Positions 1-5,606 of a DNA stretch of 6,427 bases are shown one piece after another. The number at the start of each line of letters is the position of its first letter. Within the stretch, counting starts at the first letter, position 1. A model generated the notes under the pieces. The model worked only from the letters and a program-made list of their open reading frames with translations. It had not been told where the DNA came from and made no database searches. The stretch spans positions 1-6,427 of the forward strand of contig DAHWQN010000037.1 of NCBI GenBank assembly GCA_027340645.1, given 5' to 3'. Source of the DNA: Microcaldota archaeon. Lineage in GTDB: Archaea; Micrarchaeota; Micrarchaeia; Micrarchaeales; CABMGC01. Position numbers and translations under genes: made by a program.

Positions 1-431
1 TAGCAGGCAGAAGCCCTTTGTTGAATTTTGCCTTTTCTATAGAAACTGCAAGAGTGCCCAGTAGTATAATGACTACGCCGAGCACATCAAGGGCGCTTAC
101 CGACTCGCCAAGCACCAGGACACCATATAGAAACAAAATTGTAACCTGTATCTCTATTGTGGAATAGGTGTTAGAGGCCTGCTGCCTCTGCAGAGATTTG
201 TAGAACAATAGGTATCCTATCCCAGTAAGTATACCGCTTGCAACGCTAAGCCCTGCAACGTATGCACCTATTCGAAGATTGCCTAAAAACCGCAGAAAGG
301 ACTATTACGTTTCCAGCACCGACCATGGCGGTCGCAAAAAGATTCCCGAACCGGGATGATGCTCTCTTTATAATTATACCTGAAATCGACCACAGAACTG
401 CAGTAAGGCCGGCAAGATACAGGTAAAGCAT
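1..431 (-). pseudogene. EamA/DMT-family membrane transporter, single domain, frameshifted and cut by the window edge
   Basis: Reading on the minus strand from ATG at 431, the protein begins MLYLYLAGLTAVLWSISG and is hydrophobic. This frame stops at 246. A second frame, open from about 290 to the window edge without a stop, continues the same fold: GAYVAGLSVASGILTGIGY, then a segment ending LGESVSALDVLGVVIILL, then LGTLAVSIEK. These are typical of the EamA drug/metabolite transporter domain. Removing one base from the A5 run at 285-289 joins the halves into about 143 residues with roughly five membrane segments, the size of one EamA domain; classical members have two. Family function is export of small metabolites across the cytoplasmic membrane; the substrate cannot be told. 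Real pseudogene or sequencing error cannot be separated here. The C-terminus lies outside the window, though little is probably missing. Confidence 0.75.
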
Positions 432-480
432 ATGACCACAATGGGATATAATTCAGATTCTTACAAAATTATGGCATATG

Positions 481-490
481 CACTTAAATA
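481..490 (-). promoter_or_regulatory. Possible TATA box for the EamA gene
   Basis: Read on the minus strand this is TATTTAAGTG. It would place transcription start near 456 and give a leader of about 25 bases before the ATG at 431. The surrounding sequence is AT-rich, so the match is only suggestive. Confidence 0.35.
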
Positions 491-616
491 CATTTACGTA
501 TGCAGCAGATATCTCAGAAGGCAAATAGAATACAGGCAAGCCTACTAGATATTCTCAAACTTACAACGCACTGAATGCGCAATAGTAAAATGTAAATATG
601 TCAGCCTAGAAACGCA

Positions 617-622
617 TTTATA
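617..622 (+). promoter_or_regulatory. TATA box for the HD-domain gene (leaderless start)
   Basis: TTTATA is centred about 25 bases before the ATG at 645, the spacing at which archaeal transcription would begin on or next to the start codon. No Shine-Dalgarno motif precedes that ATG. Together these favour a leaderless transcript and favour ATG 645 over the in-frame TTG at 636. Confidence 0.5.
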
Positions 623-644
623 CCTATAACGGAAATTGATATCT

Positions 645-1277
645 ATGAAGACAGACAAGGATTTGGACAGCATACTGCGCTTCATGCTCAGGGCTGACAA
701 GCTAAAGGAGATTGAAAGAACAGGGTGGCTCATAGCAAAGATTCCGCATCCCGAGCATGATGGAGACCATTCATACAGCACCGCGGCATTATCCTATCTC
801 ATTGCAGAAAGAATGGGACTAAATGCGGAGAGGTGTGCAGTGATGGGGCTCTTTCACGACATTAATGAGGTTATAACTGGCGATATAGCAACCAGATCCG
901 ATAAATCGCTGCAGACGGTACCCCCTATAATCAAGAGGAAACTAGAACGGCAGAACGAGTTAAAGCTCGCAGCTATCTTGAACAAAAGAGAGAAGAATGC
1001 ACTTAGGGAGGTCCTGGATGAATACTACGCACAGCGCACTGAGGAAGCAAAGCTAGTCAAGCAGGTTGACAAGCTAGACTATATAGTGCAGATAATGTTA
1101 TATCACAAGAAGATAAAGAGCGATGAGAGAGTCGAAGACTTCTTTAGGACGGCAGGCTGGAGGATGGACATACCAGAGGTCAGGTATATATTCGAAAAGA
1201 TAAAGAAAAAAGTTTACACGGAGCGCGGCATGCGGCTTTCTGGCGCTTCGGCTTTCCAGAAAAAGCGTTACCATTGA
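645..1277 (+). CDS. HD-domain phosphohydrolase, YfbR/HDDC2-like 5'-(deoxy)nucleotidase
   Basis: This is a 210-residue soluble protein. Metal-binding HD residues can be followed: H42 (in DHSYSTA), H71-D72 (in LFHDINEV), D80 (in TGDIA) and a distal D142 (in KQVDKLDYI). The order and spacing match the YfbR/HDDC2 group, which uses a divalent metal to remove the 5' phosphate from (deoxy)nucleoside monophosphates in the cytoplasm. E75 and the ITGDI stretch are also typical. Length is normal for the family (about 200). The start is taken as ATG 645 because a TATA box lies 25 bases upstream. The next gene begins 9 bases after the stop, so they are probably co-transcribed. The C-terminal KVYTERGMRL reappears at 5457-5486. 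Substrate preference is inferred from the family only. Confidence 0.85.
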   Translation: MKTDKDLDSILRFMLRADKLKEIERTGWLIAKIPHPEHDGDHSYSTAALSYLIAERMGLNAERCAVMGLFHDINEVITGDIATRSDKSLQTVPPIIKRKLERQNELKLAAILNKREKNALREVLDEYYAQRTEEAKLVKQVDKLDYIVQIMLYHKKIKSDERVEDFFRTAGWRMDIPEVRYIFEKIKKKVYTERGMRLSGASAFQKKRYH

Positions 1278-1286
1278 GCGATTAAA

Positions 1287-1859
1287 ATGCCCATACAGAG
1301 AGTCTTCATAATACACGGCACTAATGGCAGCTCTAAGGAGAATTGGTTCCCGTGGCTCAAGGAAGAGCTCGGCAAAGCCAATCCAGATATAGAGGTAATT
1401 GTCCCCGATCTTCCAACAGGGAATAATCAAAGCCTTGAGAATTGGCTTAAAGCGTTCCAGCCCTTTATCAAATATGTTGATAGTAATTGCATATTTGTCG
1501 GCCATAGCTTGGGTCCTGCATTTATATTTTCGTTGCTGGAAAGAGTTAATACAAAAATACGTGCAGCGTTCCTGGTGGCGCCATTTGTCACAGTACTCGG
1601 CATTCAGCAATTCGACGAACTAAACAGTACTTTTATCAAAAAGGATTTTGACTGGGATAAAATAAAATCAAATTGTGCAAATTTCACCGTTTACGCTTCG
1701 GACAACGATCCATATGTAGACATGAACAAAAGCAGGTTTGTTGCAGACCATACTGGTGCAAAATTTAAAGTAGTGCACAATGCAGGCCATTTCAATGCTG
1801 CAGCTGGCTACCTCAAGTTCGAAGAACTCCTAGGGGATATAAAGAATATAATTGAATGA
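1287..1859 (+). CDS. RBBP9/YdeN-family alpha/beta serine hydrolase
   Basis: This is a 190-residue cytoplasmic protein with no signal peptide or membrane segment. It opens with a beta strand and the oxyanion-type motif FIIHGTNG (7-14), followed by the W-x-x-W-L pattern near 20-24 typical of this family. The nucleophile elbow VGHSLG places catalytic S74. D141 in SDNDPYV and H168 in NAGHFN complete the triad. Order, spacing and total length match RBBP9/YdeN, where human RBBP9 uses S75, D138 and H165. Members are small serine hydrolases, but natural substrates of microbial ones are mostly unknown. Only 9 bases separate it from the HD gene upstream. No strong Shine-Dalgarno site is seen, so it is probably translated from the same transcript. 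Confidence 0.9.
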   Translation: MPIQRVFIIHGTNGSSKENWFPWLKEELGKANPDIEVIVPDLPTGNNQSLENWLKAFQPFIKYVDSNCIFVGHSLGPAFIFSLLERVNTKIRAAFLVAPFVTVLGIQQFDELNSTFIKKDFDWDKIKSNCANFTVYASDNDPYVDMNKSRFVADHTGAKFKVVHNAGHFNAAAGYLKFEELLGDIKNIIE

Positions 1860-1883
1860 GTCTTTCATGTTGCGTATTGGTAA

Positions 1884-1895
1884 TGTGATGTCACA
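1884..1895. repeat. Short inverted repeat TGTGA-TG-TCACA before the GNAT gene
   Basis: Perfect 5-base arms flank a 2-base centre, lying 18-29 bases before the GTG start of the acetyltransferase. It may be an operator for that gene. The arms recur with a 3-base centre at 3926-3938. No regulator is encoded in the window, and a 12-base palindrome can occur by chance. Confidence 0.3.
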
Positions 1896-1912
1896 AAAAT
1901 AATGCTAAGCCA

Positions 1913-2401
1913 GTGAATGAAATAAAGGTTAGGCGCGCAACGAGGGCTGACGTAAAAATCCTCGTGCCTTTTGCAAAGAAGGAGATACTCAAGGCCTCCC
2001 ATTACAACAGCGCAGCAAGGCAGGCTTATTCATCACAGGTATCCACTGCTTACATGCGCGGCATTGTGGGGGGTATTGGCTTTGCTGTTCTGGCATTCAA
2101 TGGCGCAGAACTAGTGGGATGCCTTTGGACTTCTTTTGATTCCTCAGACAGATCCGTGATGGTGTTTGAATGGAGTCTTGTCAATAGGCACTACCGAGGG
2201 CAAGGAATTGCCAAGCGCATGCACAAACTTGCTGAGAAGCGTGCAGCAAGCCAGGGCGTTAGGAAGATACGGGGCGATTCTAGGGTTAGCAACTATCAGG
2301 CGATTGCACTCGAAAGGGGTCTGGGCATTCGGACAATAGGAAAGCTCAAGAAACACTGGTTTAGGCAGGATTACATACTCTGGGAGAAGCAGCAGAGGTA
2401 A
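1913..2401 (+). CDS. GNAT-family N-acetyltransferase
   Basis: This is a 162-residue protein starting at GTG; no in-frame ATG lies nearby, and the first residues IKVRRATRADV are the usual opening beta strand and helix of GNAT proteins. The central strands FAVLAFNGAELVGCLW and VMVFEWSLV lead to the acetyl-CoA pyrophosphate-binding motif Y-RGQGIA (94-100). The helix after it and SNYQAIALERGLGI (126-139) are motif B. The C-terminus is strand-like (YILWEK). These transfer an acetyl group from acetyl-CoA to an amine; here the acceptor is unknown. It lies 53 bases after the hydrolase gene on the same strand with no clear TATA box of its own, so it may be the third gene of that transcript. The next gene converges on it. 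Confidence 0.85.
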   Translation: MNEIKVRRATRADVKILVPFAKKEILKASHYNSAARQAYSSQVSTAYMRGIVGGIGFAVLAFNGAELVGCLWTSFDSSDRSVMVFEWSLVNRHYRGQGIAKRMHKLAEKRAASQGVRKIRGDSRVSNYQAIALERGLGIRTIGKLKKHWFRQDYILWEKQQR

Positions 2402-2411
2402 GCTTACCTAT

Positions 2412-2422
2412 AAATAATAAAA
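2412..2422 (-). terminator. Possible T-rich terminator after the cytidylate-kinase-like gene
   Basis: On the minus strand this reads CTTTTATTATT-like, about 35 bases after the stop at 2456, and is preceded by a small GC-rich self-complementary stretch at 2427-2436. Archaeal termination often uses T-rich tracts. It lies in the 54-base gap between two converging genes. No comparable tract for the plus-strand gene is obvious. Confidence 0.3.
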
Positions 2423-2455
2423 GCCGCTGCGGGCAGTGCCATCGCACGCCTGTCT

Positions 2456-3070
2456 CTACCTCCTGGCTAAGTTCATCAGCTTGCGCATCCCGGCCTTCGC
2501 TGCGGCCAGCTCCTCATCTGGGGTGAGAAGGCTCGAATCGAGAATCAAATCATAGAAGTTGGGGTCCCTGTAATCAACGCCGAAGAGCATCATGCCCACG
2601 GAGACTTCGTCCTCCTGCCGAGCCGCAAGTATGGCTTCTCTCTCTTTGATGGTCATTCCAGAATATTCTGGTCTGGTTGCAAGGCGCACCGCACGCACAT
2701 AAAGAGGAGCGCGCAGGTAGATTATAAAGCACTCCAACTCGTCGAATATCGAAGCGTATCTGGTGTCTATTATGTAGCCGAGGCGGACGTAGCGCCTCAG
2801 GTTAAAATTAGCTTTAAGCTGCTCCATCTTGGGCCTGTACCTCCAATATGCTTCGAATGTGATGTCGCCATGTGGATGCTCTTTCTTATACTTTTCCCTC
2901 CAGTACTCGCCCACCGAGTATACTTTCTTGCCATATTCTGCTGACAGCAGCTCAACAAATGTCGTTTTTCCGGATCCTGGATCACCAGAGACTACTATTC
3001 CCCAATCGGCGTGCGAAACAGCCACCCTTTTAGCGGTCGTATCATCAGCTCTTGCGGAATGTGTAACCAT
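2456..3070 (-). CDS. Cytidylate-kinase-like P-loop nucleoside monophosphate kinase
   Basis: This is a 204-residue protein from ATG 3070. After a 23-residue extension comes a beta strand and Walker A motif GDPGSGKTT (29-37, K35). A segment YSVGEYWREK (51-60) and then GYIIDTRYASIF correspond to the regions that bind the acceptor nucleotide in archaeal CMP kinases. The lid-like segment YLRAPLYVRAVRLATRPE and the stretch from RQEDEV to GVDYRDPNFYDLILDSS (151-180) are also like that family. The expected reaction is ATP plus (d)CMP to ADP plus (d)CDP in the cytoplasm; substrate is inferred. The start is uncertain: GTG 3079 or an internal GTG (V16 region, just before the first strand) would also work. 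The N-terminal extension is polar and unlike the family core. Confidence 0.7.
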   Translation of the reverse strand: MVTHSARADDTTAKRVAVSHADWGIVVSGDPGSGKTTFVELLSAEYGKKVYSVGEYWREKYKKEHPHGDITFEAYWRYRPKMEQLKANFNLRRYVRLGYIIDTRYASIFDELECFIIYLRAPLYVRAVRLATRPEYSGMTIKEREAILAARQEDEVSVGMMLFGVDYRDPNFYDLILDSSLLTPDEELAAAKAGMRKLMNLARR

Positions 3071-3100
3071 GCGTACCACGATAGATTCTTGCAGTGTTCA

Positions 3101-3110
3101 GATATTTAGG
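3101..3110 (-). promoter_or_regulatory. TATA box for the cytidylate-kinase-like gene
   Basis: On the minus strand this reads CCTAAATATC. Transcription would start near 3080, giving a leader of 0-10 bases depending on whether GTG 3079 or ATG 3070 is used. Other AT-rich TATA-like stretches lie further upstream on the same strand (around 3155 and 3210), so this assignment is tentative. Confidence 0.4.
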
Positions 3111-3254
3111 CATTCTTGAATAGCCATAAATATCCATTAGGGCTAGATAGGATTTATAGCGGAGTGAAATAATGGGAAAACACAAAAGAGGCGTTTGAAT
3201 GATAAAAATATAAAAGTCAGCTCCCATAATCTGCAATACAATGAATGGAATCTT

Positions 3255-3336
3255 AGGCAACCGCGGCCGGTAATGGCCTTTTTCTGCATAATCCCGGCAG
3301 ATGAATATCATGCCGTCTCCGGGCCGAAGCCCAGAG
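3255..3336. ncRNA. Candidate structured RNA: three consecutive hairpins in the gap between two genes
   Basis: This block is about 55% GC while the 120 bases before it are about 34% GC. It contains three hairpins, given in plus-strand coordinates. A: 3255-3279, AGGC/GCCT outer stem and ACCG/CGGT inner stem with a 4-base loop. B: 3295-3315, CGGC/GCCG and ATGA/TCAT with a 2-base bulge and 3-base loop. C: 3317-3336, an 8-pair stem. On the minus strand hairpin C closes on a stable C(UUCG)G tetraloop and all 8 pairs form with one G-U; on the plus strand that pair is an A-C mismatch, favouring minus. Against this, a TATA-like box at 3206-3215 and a T-rich tail at 3351-3360 suit a plus transcript. 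No known RNA family is recognised; it could also be a 3' untranslated region. Confidence 0.4.
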
Positions 3337-3360
3337 GCAAGCAATAGTGGTCTTTTCTTA

Positions 3361-3855
3361 TTACGCTCTCCTCCTTACAAAGGAGCCCCACTTGTCTATT
3401 CCCTCCTTTGTGCACGCTTTTTGGATTGCTTTTTCCAGTATGTCTGGGTACTCCTTATATATCTTCACTAAGAGATTAATTTTTTCGTCGTCGTCGAGGT
3501 TTGTAATCACCAATCTCTTTTCCTTATAATCTATGAATTCTTTGTCGAGCCTCATAAGGTCATAAAGTCTTTCTCTTAGTGACTCAAGTTCCTCCTGAAC
3601 CTTGTAGGCTTTGCTAGATACAGCCATACCTATGGCCGTAAATATACCTGATTCAATATCCTCATAGCCGGCTCTCGGGTACTGATATACGCTTAAGCCA
3701 TTAAAGGTCTTATCCATTGTATTAACAATGTTTTTCAGACTTTCTACCATCTTCGGATCGGCGTCCCTGTGCTCATCATAGATCTTTTGCGCGTCTTTTA
3801 GCAAGACTCTCCTTGTAACTCCATATCCGGTTTTTTCATATTCTATTTCCACCAT
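3361..3855 (-). CDS. Helical protein of unknown function
   Basis: I do not recognise this 164-residue protein. It is charged, soluble and without signal peptide or membrane segments. The first strand-like segment MVEIEYEKTGYGVTRRVLL is followed by mostly helical sequence; residues 84-118 (from YKVQEELESLRERLY) are heptad-like and may form a coiled coil. There is a single cysteine (C148), so no zinc site. It ends in the basic tail VRRRA. ATG 3855 is chosen over the in-frame ATG 3873 because GGTG lies 5 bases before it (3861-3864), and the TATA box at 3889-3898 would start transcription near 3868, inside the longer version. The neighbour upstream on the same strand ends 141 bases away, with promoter elements between, so it is probably its own transcript. 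Confidence 0.75.
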   Translation of the reverse strand: MVEIEYEKTGYGVTRRVLLKDAQKIYDEHRDADPKMVESLKNIVNTMDKTFNGLSVYQYPRAGYEDIESGIFTAIGMAVSSKAYKVQEELESLRERLYDLMRLDKEFIDYKEKRLVITNLDDDEKINLLVKIYKEYPDILEKAIQKACTKEGIDKWGSFVRRRA

Positions 3856-3888
3856 GTTTACACCAATAAACATAATATTATTTCAAAT

Positions 3889-3898
3889 ATTTATATAT
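3889..3898 (-). promoter_or_regulatory. TATA box for the 3361-3855 gene
   Basis: On the minus strand this is TATATAAATA, a good archaeal TATA box. The predicted start near 3868 leaves a leader of about 12 bases that carries GGTG, matching the 3' end of archaeal 16S rRNA, 5 bases before ATG 3855. Box, leader and ribosome site agree with one another. Confidence 0.55.
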
Positions 3899-3939
3899 TT
3901 CTATTCATAGAAAAAGCTTTATATATGTGAAAATCACAT
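3898..3939. promoter_or_regulatory. Two palindromes flanking a second TATA box: probable operator region
   Basis: TTTCTATTCATAGAAA (3898-3913) has perfect 7-base arms and overlaps the BRE side of the minus-strand promoter at 3889-3898. ATGTGAAAATCACAT (3925-3939) has perfect 6-base arms. Between them lies a plus-strand TATA box. The arrangement suits binding of dimeric regulators that control transcription of the 3361-3855 gene and possibly of a plus-strand RNA. No regulator gene is in the window. Confidence 0.4.
3918..3925 (+). promoter_or_regulatory. Strong TATA box on the plus strand with no gene downstream
   Basis: GAAAAAGC followed by TTTATATA looks like a BRE plus TATA pair. Transcription would begin near 3945-3950. 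Only a 7-codon open frame (ATG GCT TTT...) follows before the 3' end of the opposite-strand gene, so any transcript would be a short noncoding or antisense RNA. The sequence also reads as a TATA box on the minus strand. Confidence 0.35.
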
Positions 3940-4014
3940 TCGAGATTAAACAAGTCTTGTGTTTATGGCTTTTTGCCTCATTCCATAGATGCGTGTGGAC
4001 TAAAAGAGTAAGAT

Positions 4015-4683
4015 TTACAGACCGGGGTTATGAGATCTGCGTCTACCGTGCATCCCTTCTGAATATAGCCTGAATAGGTCCGTCCTCCTGCTAGCGTTCC
4101 TGAGCAAAAAGTCCGTCATCTTGGCGGAGTAGATGCTCCCCCTATATATATTTTTGGCAACGAACTTCATACCGAAACCCATGGCTCGCTTAACTGCATC
4201 AGAGGTAATTGCGTTAGTAAGTCTCTCTGTGAAAAATATGCCGCTTCTTGCAAAATCGTAGACCGAATCATAAAACGATTCATCAAGCATTGCTGCAGCA
4301 TCTGTATTGGTTATATCCGGATGTGTCACTGTCTCCACAAAATACATGTTATACCTGCCTTTCCTATTGAGGGCGTATACATTGTCTGTGCTTATCTCAT
4401 AATCAAGCATGAGGCCTTTCTTGGCCTTCTTGAAAAGCTTCTCTTTTAGGGCTACAAAATGCCAGTAGCCCAATATATTAAGATTGCCATCAACCAAGTA
4501 TCTTGAAGAATAAGGGCTCTTCTTAAAGACAGGTACCCAGTTATCATGTGTTCCTTCCTCCTCCTTTGTTATACCTTTCATATTGGCGTAGTCAAGGTAG
4601 ATCAACCTGTCTAGCAGCGCTTCGTAGCTGTATTTGCTTTCCAGGAATGGCAGGTATGGTACTACTGCGAGGGTATTAAACAT
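4015..4683 (-). CDS. Uncharacterised protein with a probable GNAT-like fold
   Basis: This is a 222-residue soluble protein. Residues 65-79 (DGNLNILGYWHFVAL) and the following segment ending KKGLMLDYEIS resemble the paired central strands of acetyltransferase-type (GNAT) proteins. After it come the strand YFVETVTHPD (114-123), a long helix, and SDAVKRAMGFGMKFV with RGSIYSAKM, which fit the second half of that fold. The usual R-x-x-G-x-G/A acetyl-CoA motif is not visible, so activity is doubtful and the fold assignment is tentative. The C-terminal tail is basic and arginine-rich (GRRRSHNPGL). Start is ATG 4683, with AAGGG about 6 bases before it and a TATA box at 4731-4740. It is divergent from the P-loop gene at 4873, sharing a 189-base promoter region. 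Confidence 0.7.
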   Translation of the reverse strand: MFNTLAVVPYLPFLESKYSYEALLDRLIYLDYANMKGITKEEEGTHDNWVPVFKKSPYSSRYLVDGNLNILGYWHFVALKEKLFKKAKKGLMLDYEISTDNVYALNRKGRYNMYFVETVTHPDITNTDAAAMLDESFYDSVYDFARSGIFFTERLTNAITSDAVKRAMGFGMKFVAKNIYRGSIYSAKMTDFLLRNASRRTDLFRLYSEGMHGRRRSHNPGL

Positions 4684-4730
4684 GGTATCCCTTTCCGCTA
4701 CTTACTGCAGACATAACTATGCACAATAGA

Positions 4731-4740
4731 AAATATAAAA
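4731..4740 (-). promoter_or_regulatory. TATA box for the 4015-4683 gene
   Basis: On the minus strand this is TTTTATATTT, giving a start near 4709 and a leader of about 26 bases that carries a weak AAGGG ribosome site. The 10-base perfect palindrome TCAGTACTGA (4748-4757) lies just upstream and may be an operator. Confidence 0.45.
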
Positions 4741-4747
4741 GTCTTTA

Positions 4748-4757
4748 TCAGTACTGA
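4748..4757. repeat. Perfect palindrome TCAGTACTGA in the divergent promoter region
   Basis: The 10-base sequence equals its own reverse complement and lies about 8 bases upstream of the minus-strand TATA box, a position where a regulator could act. No second copy was noticed, so support is weak. Confidence 0.25.
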
Positions 4758-4837
4758 ACTCTGAAAGAACTTGCATGTGAGTATAGAAAAGGATTCATTA
4801 TATCGCTGTCTATACACCATTGCATATATATTCGTGC

Positions 4838-4847
4838 AAATATTTTT
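4838..4847 (+). promoter_or_regulatory. Possible TATA box for the P-loop gene at 4873
   Basis: AAATATTTTT is centred about 30 bases before ATG 4873. With no Shine-Dalgarno motif, a very short leader or leaderless transcript is likely. An 11-base inverted repeat, TAGAA-T-TTCTA, covers 4847-4857. The whole stretch is AT-rich, so the exact box is uncertain. Confidence 0.3.
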
Positions 4848-4872
4848 AGAATTTCTATGAAAGTATTGGAAT

Positions 4873-5412
4873 ATGAAGAGTGCTCATCGGCTTGTATTAA
4901 TCTCTGGCGTGTCTGGAAGTGGCAAGACTACCCTTATGAAATACTTTAAGAAGCATGGGAAAAACGTCCTTGATGGGAGCACAGAAGGAATTGGCATATG
5001 GGTTGATGCTGAAGGAAATCCCAGAGGCAAGCCCACAAAATCCGAATGGGCTAAAAGGGAGGGTTTTGACTGGATATGGGATTTGAATGCGCTGAAGAAG
5101 GAGCTACAGAAATACAAACGAAGGGAAGTATACGCATTCAGTGACGCTGCGAATCTTAGTGAAGTAATGACTCTCTTTGAGGAACAGTATTGGCTAAACG
5201 CTGATGCAAAGCTGATTTCGTCGCGCTTGCGCAAGAGGGCGAAGGGAAAGCTTGGGAAAATCCACGGCAAGACTTACGGTGCAACTAAAGCTCAAAGGGA
5301 TTATGTACTGCGTAAATTGAAATCGAATAACGAGTGGGCAAAGAAGATGGGTTTCAAATTTGTTGATGCGGCATTGACTCCAAAGACGATATTTAAAATA
5401 ATAACAAGTTAG
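4873..5412 (+). CDS. Small P-loop kinase-like NTPase
   Basis: This is a 179-residue cytoplasmic protein. After the strand RLVLISG comes Walker A GVSGSGKTT (12-20, K18). The segment DGSTEGIGIWVD (34-45), the proline/lysine stretch to about 56, and FDWIWDLNAL (65-74) match a small P-loop family, mostly seen in bacteria and often labelled nucleotide kinase or AAA ATPase, with the pattern D-x-D/S-x-x-G-x-x-x-W followed by W-x-W/D. VYAFSDAANLSEVMTLFEEQYWLNAD (86-111) is the family's second sheet strand and the lid helix that follows is basic (SSRLRKRAKGK). The end (KFVDAALTPKTIFKII) is the final strand and helix. Acceptor substrate is unknown. ATG 4873 is the only good start; ATG 4857 is out of frame. 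Confidence 0.8.
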   Translation: MKSAHRLVLISGVSGSGKTTLMKYFKKHGKNVLDGSTEGIGIWVDAEGNPRGKPTKSEWAKREGFDWIWDLNALKKELQKYKRREVYAFSDAANLSEVMTLFEEQYWLNADAKLISSRLRKRAKGKLGKIHGKTYGATKAQRDYVLRKLKSNNEWAKKMGFKFVDAALTPKTIFKIITS

Positions 5413-5444
5413 AATTTCTTATAGTATTAGAATAATATCAGAAA

Positions 5445-5498
5445 ATGTATGGGGGAAAAGTTTATAGGGAGCGGGGAATGAGGCTTCATGAATCCTGA
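5445..5498 (+). pseudogene. Fragment matching the C-terminus of the HD-domain protein
   Basis: A 17-codon frame from ATG 5445 encodes MYGGKVYRERGMRLHES. KVYRERGMRL matches KVYTERGMRL at the C-terminus of the HD protein (1209-1238). Over 30 bases, 25 are identical, and 4 of the 5 differences are silent, which is what selection on a protein leaves behind. An in-frame stop lies just upstream, so the rest of the gene is missing. It is likely a remnant of a second HD gene; it may instead mark an insertion or rearrangement boundary. Confidence 0.5.
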
Positions 5499-5532
5499 GA
5501 TTTAATTTATTACATTTCCGTATGATACCACG

Positions 5533-5555
5533 AAGGAAACTATAAATATTTCCTT
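5533..5555 (+). promoter_or_regulatory. TATA box enclosed by an inverted repeat, promoter of the 5618 gene
   Basis: AAGGAAA (5533-5539) and TTTCCTT (5549-5555) are perfect reverse complements that enclose CTATAAATA (5540-5548). A regulator bound to the repeat would block TBP binding directly, so this is a candidate repressor operator. Transcription would start near 5571, leaving a leader of about 45 bases with the GGTGAT site. Confidence 0.5.
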
Positions 5556-5606
5556 TAAGAAAGCGTTTTATTGATGTTACATACGCAGCAGCTAGCTAAG
5601 GATTGC

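Noticed and set aside
34..45. Palindrome TTTCTATAGAAA similar to the one at 3898-3913
   Set aside because: It lies inside the transporter coding sequence and is low complexity; probably chance.
1098..1610. Minus-strand 170-codon open frame
   Set aside because: Shadow of the HD and hydrolase genes, both of which have clear catalytic motifs on the plus strand.
3205..3218. 14-base exact match to 4730-4743 (AAAATATAAAAGTC)
   Set aside because: AT-rich TATA-type sequence; such matches are expected by chance at this length and composition.
3045..3344. Minus-strand 99-codon open frame upstream of and overlapping the cytidylate-kinase-like gene
   Set aside because: It starts with TTG, has no ribosome site, overlaps the kinase start, runs through TATA boxes and the hairpin block, and its translation has no protein-like pattern.
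3272..3346. Plus-strand 24-codon frame beginning MAFFCIIPADEYH, overlapping the stop of a 10-codon frame at 3241
   Set aside because: It is very short and lies inside the hairpin block; no homology recognised. The resemblance of its start to a 7-codon frame at 3964 is weak.
5018..5034. CCCAGAGGCAAGC shared with 3330-3342
   Set aside because: A single 13-base match in a window this size is close to chance expectation and nothing extends it.
4884..5270. Minus-strand 128-codon open frame
   Set aside because: Shadow of the P-loop gene, whose Walker A motif fixes the coding strand.
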